Shown here one piece after another: positions 48,146 to 52,200 of a DNA stretch of 52,200 bases. Every line of letters begins with the position of its first letter. Positions within the stretch are counted from its first letter, which is position 1. Under the pieces are notes generated by a model. The model was not told the origin of the DNA, did no database searches, and was given only the letters and a program-made list of their open reading frames with translations. Where the stretch lies: NCBI GenBank assembly GCA_001823575.1, contig MHUW01000019.1, forward strand, positions 1 through 52,200. The letters run 5' to 3'. A program made the translations under genes and the position numbers. This DNA comes from Candidatus Yonathbacteria bacterium RIFCSPLOWO2_01_FULL_47_33b (GTDB lineage: Bacteria > Patescibacteriota > Minisyncoccia > Phycocordibacterales > UBA1550).

Positions 48146-48259
48146 TTATGCACGCTTCTTTGCAGTCTTCTTTGCTACCTTCTTTTTTGCTACTTTCTTT
48201 ACTGCCTTCTTTACAGCCTTCTTAGCTGTCTTCTTTGCTACCTTCTTTTTTGCTGCCAT
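48146..48259 (-). CDS. Histone H1-like Lys/Ala-repeat peptide (37 aa)
   Basis: MAAKKKVAKKTAKKAVKKAVKKVAKKKVAKKTAKKRA*; below ORF-track cutoff. Confidence 0.75.
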   Translation of the reverse strand: MAAKKKVAKKTAKKAVKKAVKKVAKKKVAKKTAKKRA

Positions 48260-48560
48260 GTTTTTGTGTTGCGCTTGATGATGCGGTGATGCGTCATCAA
48301 ACTTATATGCAAATTTATTATCTACAATAATCTTCGACCGATCAAATGAAGTAAACCGCGAAGTAAAACTTTATTCAATCATGTGCGACTATCGGATCAT
48401 TTATGTATGAAAATTTATTTCATACACTGTTGTACTGATCTACTAATATTATCGCGCATACAAAAAACAAACACAATACTTTTTTGAAATAAAACTGTGG
48501 ATAACTTTTTTTATTTTAATTTTGTAAAAAAAATTTTATTAACAAAAATTTTTTCTTTCA

Positions 48561-49583
48561 TCACACACGCATCATCACAACCTCTTCTTCAAGCGTCACA
48601 TTTGTTTTTTCTTTGATAATATTTTTCATTTCTTGCGCGAGTGACAAAATATTTTCTGCGGTTGCACCACCGTGATTCACAAGAATGAGCGCCTGATGTT
48701 CATACACACCAGCATCACCCTGGCGGTGCCCTCGAAAGCCACCAACCTTGTCTAAAAGCCATGCAGCAGAAAGCTTTACGGTATTATCCTCTTGTTTATA
48801 AGCCTTTATCCCAGGAAGCGCCCTTTCGAGCCGTGCAAACTCATCCGCTGAAACGACAGGGTTTTTAAAGAATGACCCCGCCGTACCAAGTCGCGATGAC
48901 GGCATTTTGGCGGTACGAATAGCAACGATTGCCTTGCGAATATCTACGAGCGCAGGCTCCTCAATTTTATTCTCCGCAAAAAAAGTTTTTACATCTTGGT
49001 ATTCAATGTGTGGTGTACCGTCATGACAAATACTGAATGCAGCGCGCACGACGATGAGGTTACTGTTTTTTTTAAAAATACTTTCACGATAACCAAATGC
49101 GCATTCGTCGCGTGAAATTTTTTTTATTTTCATTGTTTGCATATCAAATGCTTCTACCCATGCGAGCGCATCACATGCCTCCACGCCATACGCACCGAGG
49201 TTTTGCACGACGGCACCACCAATAGTTCCCGGTATGAGCGAAAGATTTTCTATCCCCCACAGCCCGCGCTTAACCGTATCGCGCACGACCTCATCCCACA
49301 CCTCCCCAGCGCCCGCGATAACGTGCGATGAAGAACCCTCCTCTTCATAGAAGATACCTTTGCATTCAATCTTCAAAACGAGCCCGGGAAACCCTTTGCT
49401 GGGTACGAGAATATTGGATCCGCCCCCCAACACAAAAATAGGCAGGTTTTGTGAGCGCGCAAACGCCACGCCACTACGTAAATCCGCAAGGCTTTTAACG
49501 CGTGCAAAAAAACGCGCGCTACCCCCGACCCGCATGGTGGTCATGGGTGCAAGAGGAATATGTTCTTTAATGCGTAGTGTCAT
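48561..49583 (-). CDS. murB: UDP-N-acetylenolpyruvoylglucosamine reductase
   Basis: Start at MTLRIKEHIPLAPMTTMRVGG; LGGGSNILV; IPGTIGGAVVQNLGAYG; GSFFKNPVV. Confidence 0.9.
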   Translation of the reverse strand: MTLRIKEHIPLAPMTTMRVGGSARFFARVKSLADLRSGVAFARSQNLPIFVLGGGSNILVPSKGFPGLVLKIECKGIFYEEEGSSSHVIAGAGEVWDEVVRDTVKRGLWGIENLSLIPGTIGGAVVQNLGAYGVEACDALAWVEAFDMQTMKIKKISRDECAFGYRESIFKKNSNLIVVRAAFSICHDGTPHIEYQDVKTFFAENKIEEPALVDIRKAIVAIRTAKMPSSRLGTAGSFFKNPVVSADEFARLERALPGIKAYKQEDNTVKLSAAWLLDKVGGFRGHRQGDAGVYEHQALILVNHGGATAENILSLAQEMKNIIKEKTNVTLEEEVVMMRV

Positions 49584-49591
49584 ATGGTGAT

Positions 49592-49711
49592 AAAAAGCTC
49601 CGAGTTGATACTCGGAGCAGGGCTTCTGCACTCTTTTGGCTAGCGGGTACGAGCTCCAACAAATGTCTAATAAGTGAGTGCAGCCGCTAGCCAGAGGAAC
49701 GCACGAGCTTC
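49592..49711 (-). ncRNA. Putative small structured RNA (RNA2) with H-type pseudoknot and own terminator
   Basis: Minus-strand promoter TTGGTG-17-TACAAT (49741-49746 / 49718-49723); stems 49626-49633/49676-49683 and 49638-49646/49684-49692; terminator hairpin 49597-49618 with T-run. Confidence 0.55.
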
Positions 49712-49757
49712 TTTTGTATTGTAGGCGATTTTAACAAAAACACCAAGTACGGACGGG

Positions 49758-49846
49758 AAAACATAAAGCCCCGCTTTCGCGGGGCTTTATGTAGACATTC
49801 GTTTGTTGAATCGCCCAAGGGTTGCCCCCTGCGCACTCACTTACTA
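49758..49846 (-). ncRNA. Putative small RNA (RNA1)
   Basis: Minus-strand promoter TTGACT-16-TATACT (49873-49878 / 49851-49856); terminator cataaagccccgcgaaagcggggctttatg. Confidence 0.5.
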
Positions 49847-49878
49847 ATCCAGTATAGCAGATTCTCAAAAAAAGTCAA

Positions 49879-50015
49879 CCCCCTACACCTACTTTTACAT
49901 TGTTGCCTCGTGTTTCAACCATTAGGTTTCCGAGAAACTGCCTTTAACAGAAAATTAGGTGCCATCCACCAATAAAATTTGCAACAAAAAACACGATGCA
50001 AAAGTAGGTGTGGGG
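49879..50015. mobile_element. MITE-like element with terminal inverted repeats
   Basis: ccccctacacctactttt(a)cat ... tg(c)aaaagtaggtgtggggg; flanking duplication tcaa (or gtcaa) at 49874-49878 and 50016-50020. Confidence 0.5.
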
Positions 50016-50032
50016 GTCAAGTTTTTGAAGAT

Positions 50033-52168
50033 TTAGGGCCTTCTTCCCGCTTTAATCTCCTTACTATAGAACTCTCCCTGGTCTTTGAACGCTGGGTCGA
50101 GCAGTATCGCACGCTCGATTTCCGCTATTGAGTCTGCCCGGCGGCCCATTTCAAAATAGAGTGCCGAGAGCTTCGTGTGTGGATCAGCCTCGTTGGGTGT
50201 GCGTGCCACGTGTGCCACAAGAACGCGCTCAATCTCTTTGTAGTTCTTATTGTCCATGAGTACGCGCACATAGAAATTCTCAGCGTCTTGATACGCAGGG
50301 GCGAGCTCGTATGCCTGCTTAAACATCTCTTCTGCTTTCACGGTATCCTTTTTATTGTAAGACAAGCTCCCAATCTCAAACATGACTGCCTGTTTTTTAG
50401 GTGAGAGTTCATGAGCCTTCTCTAGATACACAAGGGCCTCGTCATAGCTCGCAGGATTGTAGCGCGCAAGTTGACTCAAAAATGAACCAAGGAAAAGCTG
50501 GTACCGCGCATCCTGGGAATGCGTATCAACCTGCTTTTTTAATTCGCTTACGGTGAGTTCAACAAATGCTTGCTTGGTTGCATTGTCGATCTTTTCAGCG
50601 CCGAGGATTTGCATGGTAATCTGGCTCAATTGTTCGCGCCCTTCCGAACTTCCAAAAGAGTCGTAGGCAAACACTTTCTTGAAATTCTCAAGGTTCACCA
50701 TAGGGCCTCCCTGCTGAGGCTGCAATGCTTCAATGAGCATAAAATTGGTCGCTAAAGGTTTAGCATTAAAGAAGTATATAAGAGCGACAACAAGAATTGC
50801 TGCTGCTGGAGCAATTGAAATATCGAGAGACGTCGCCTCTTCATTTTTTTTCTTATCACTTTTCTTTAGGGCGACAACTTCTCCCCCTCTTGAGCTCTCG
50901 AGGTACGCAAGGACCGAGAAGAACATTACGTAGCTCATCAGATTGTCAAACACAAAGAGGTTCTGGAAGAAGTATCCGGCGAGGAGTCCGGTGAAAATAC
51001 TTTTTTCAACAACAGAGAACGCTGAACCCCTTCTCCATAGATACCAAATGGCGAGGACAAAGAGCGATAAGTACGCGAAGAGGCCCAAGATACCGCCCGC
51101 AATGAGCCAGTCAAAGAACGCATTGTGAGCACGATCAAACCATGGCTCCTGCCCATACATATTGGGGTCATAATATGTATTGAACACGAAATTGAAGTTC
51201 TCTTGACCCCACCCAAGCATTGGTCGCTCTTTAAACCCTTGGTATGCCATATTCCACACCATAAAGCGCGACTTGGTTGTCGTCTCGGTAAGAGATATTG
51301 ACGAAAAACGCCCAAGGACGGGGCTGTTCGTCACAAACTGTGTGTCCTTCATCACAAAGAATCCACCAATAAGGAGCACGATACCTGCAAGGATTCCTAG
51401 CGCAATTTTGCGCAGACCAGTGCGCTCTTTTTCAAAAATGGCAATCAAAAGCGATGTAAGAAGGAGTCCTCCAATGAGACCCAGGATGGCTCCGCGGGTT
51501 GCCGTGTGATAGAGGACAAACACATCAAGAAGTATGAGCGGTGTGTAGATCCACACCGAAGCTTTCTCCGCAATCATCCCTCCAATAGTATGCCCTTTTG
51601 CGCGAAGCATCATAAACAACGTAAGGAACACATGGAACAGCATATAGACCGCGAGATATGCTGCATTGCCAAAGGTTGCATCAACGCGAGCGCTTCCCTG
51701 ATTTATTTGTAGTACCCCACCAAACTGAAACAACGCGTAGATACCAATAATAAAACTGACGAGTATCGAAGTATTCCAAAATGCACCCCACTTCTTTCGT
51801 GCCCCCAAAACTGTTGTTGCTATTACAAAGTACGCGAAGAAATGAAGGAGGCTTAGTACGCCTTCCATACGCTCATAGTTTGACCAGAAGCTCTTGTACG
51901 GGTTTTCGCCCAGTGCCCCCGCGAGCGCGAGAATGCCCACAAACGAGGCTGCTGCAATAAGGAGAGGTGACTTGGTGGGACGATATGCCGAATCGCGGTA
52001 CGCGAGTACGATCCATACACCAAGGAGTATTTCTACAATGATCCTAAATGCAAAGTTCTTACCCGTAATAAATGGAAAGAACATTCCGTCCGAAACGAAA
52101 AGAGGTATGAAAAGGACCAAAAATAACCCCCCTATCAATATATTGCTCAGAATTTTGTTTGTGTTCAT
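50033..52168 (-). CDS. O-antigen ligase/polymerase-like membrane protein with C-terminal TPR repeats
   Basis: 711 aa; multi-TM, KSRFMVWNMAYQGFKERPMLGWGQENF Wzy_C/ligase-like loop, TPR-like C-terminus. Confidence 0.85.
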   Translation of the reverse strand: MNTNKILSNILIGGLFLVLFIPLFVSDGMFFPFITGKNFAFRIIVEILLGVWIVLAYRDSAYRPTKSPLLIAAASFVGILALAGALGENPYKSFWSNYERMEGVLSLLHFFAYFVIATTVLGARKKWGAFWNTSILVSFIIGIYALFQFGGVLQINQGSARVDATFGNAAYLAVYMLFHVFLTLFMMLRAKGHTIGGMIAEKASVWIYTPLILLDVFVLYHTATRGAILGLIGGLLLTSLLIAIFEKERTGLRKIALGILAGIVLLIGGFFVMKDTQFVTNSPVLGRFSSISLTETTTKSRFMVWNMAYQGFKERPMLGWGQENFNFVFNTYYDPNMYGQEPWFDRAHNAFFDWLIAGGILGLFAYLSLFVLAIWYLWRRGSAFSVVEKSIFTGLLAGYFFQNLFVFDNLMSYVMFFSVLAYLESSRGGEVVALKKSDKKKNEEATSLDISIAPAAAILVVALIYFFNAKPLATNFMLIEALQPQQGGPMVNLENFKKVFAYDSFGSSEGREQLSQITMQILGAEKIDNATKQAFVELTVSELKKQVDTHSQDARYQLFLGSFLSQLARYNPASYDEALVYLEKAHELSPKKQAVMFEIGSLSYNKKDTVKAEEMFKQAYELAPAYQDAENFYVRVLMDNKNYKEIERVLVAHVARTPNEADPHTKLSALYFEMGRRADSIAEIERAILLDPAFKDQGEFYSKEIKAGRRP

Positions 52169-52200
52169 TGCCCTCTACTATATCACAAAAAAACCAAAAA

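Noticed and set aside
49592-49860. Region considered as tmRNA (including two-piece), RNase P RNA, SRP RNA or a T-box
   Set aside because: No tRNA-like domain/CCA end, no RNase P or SRP conserved motifs, and no GGGTGG T-box sequence; left as an unassigned structured RNA.

Overview
The window is 52.2 kb of what looks like a Patescibacteria/CPR-type (Parcubacteria-like) genome: compact, mostly minus-strand genes. This taxonomic reading is inference from gene content only. The housekeeping part carries rplY/ctc, class II fba, a split transketolase, rpe, rpiB, gap, gatB, obgE, eno, glycerate kinase, secA and murB. An accessory region at about 13-23.5 kb contains the most interesting material. It has (i) an unannotated candidate RiPP operon: zinc-ribbon protein, PqqD-like/radical SAM/SPASM protein, GNAT, and a 31-aa peptide MKKEVRKTSTSQGGWGDPNDLSPFKPKPLKK that falls below the supplied ORF cutoff. 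(ii) Next to it are trpS and a T-box-like leader in front of a second GNAT-like gene. (iii) The segment is bracketed by one intact and one degenerate VPxP/PEP-CTERM-type gene sharing the same 3' end and terminator. (iv) Several toxin-antitoxin loci and gene remnants surround it. Outside that region, the murB upstream spacer holds two tandem small-RNA-like units, one with a perfect 8+9 bp pseudoknot, beside a 137-bp MITE-like inverted-repeat element with a short target-site duplication. A 37-aa histone-H1-like K/A peptide and a 56-nt perfect palindrome lie upstream of secA. No rRNA, tRNA or CRISPR array was recognised. No similarity search was run; product calls come from motif recognition.
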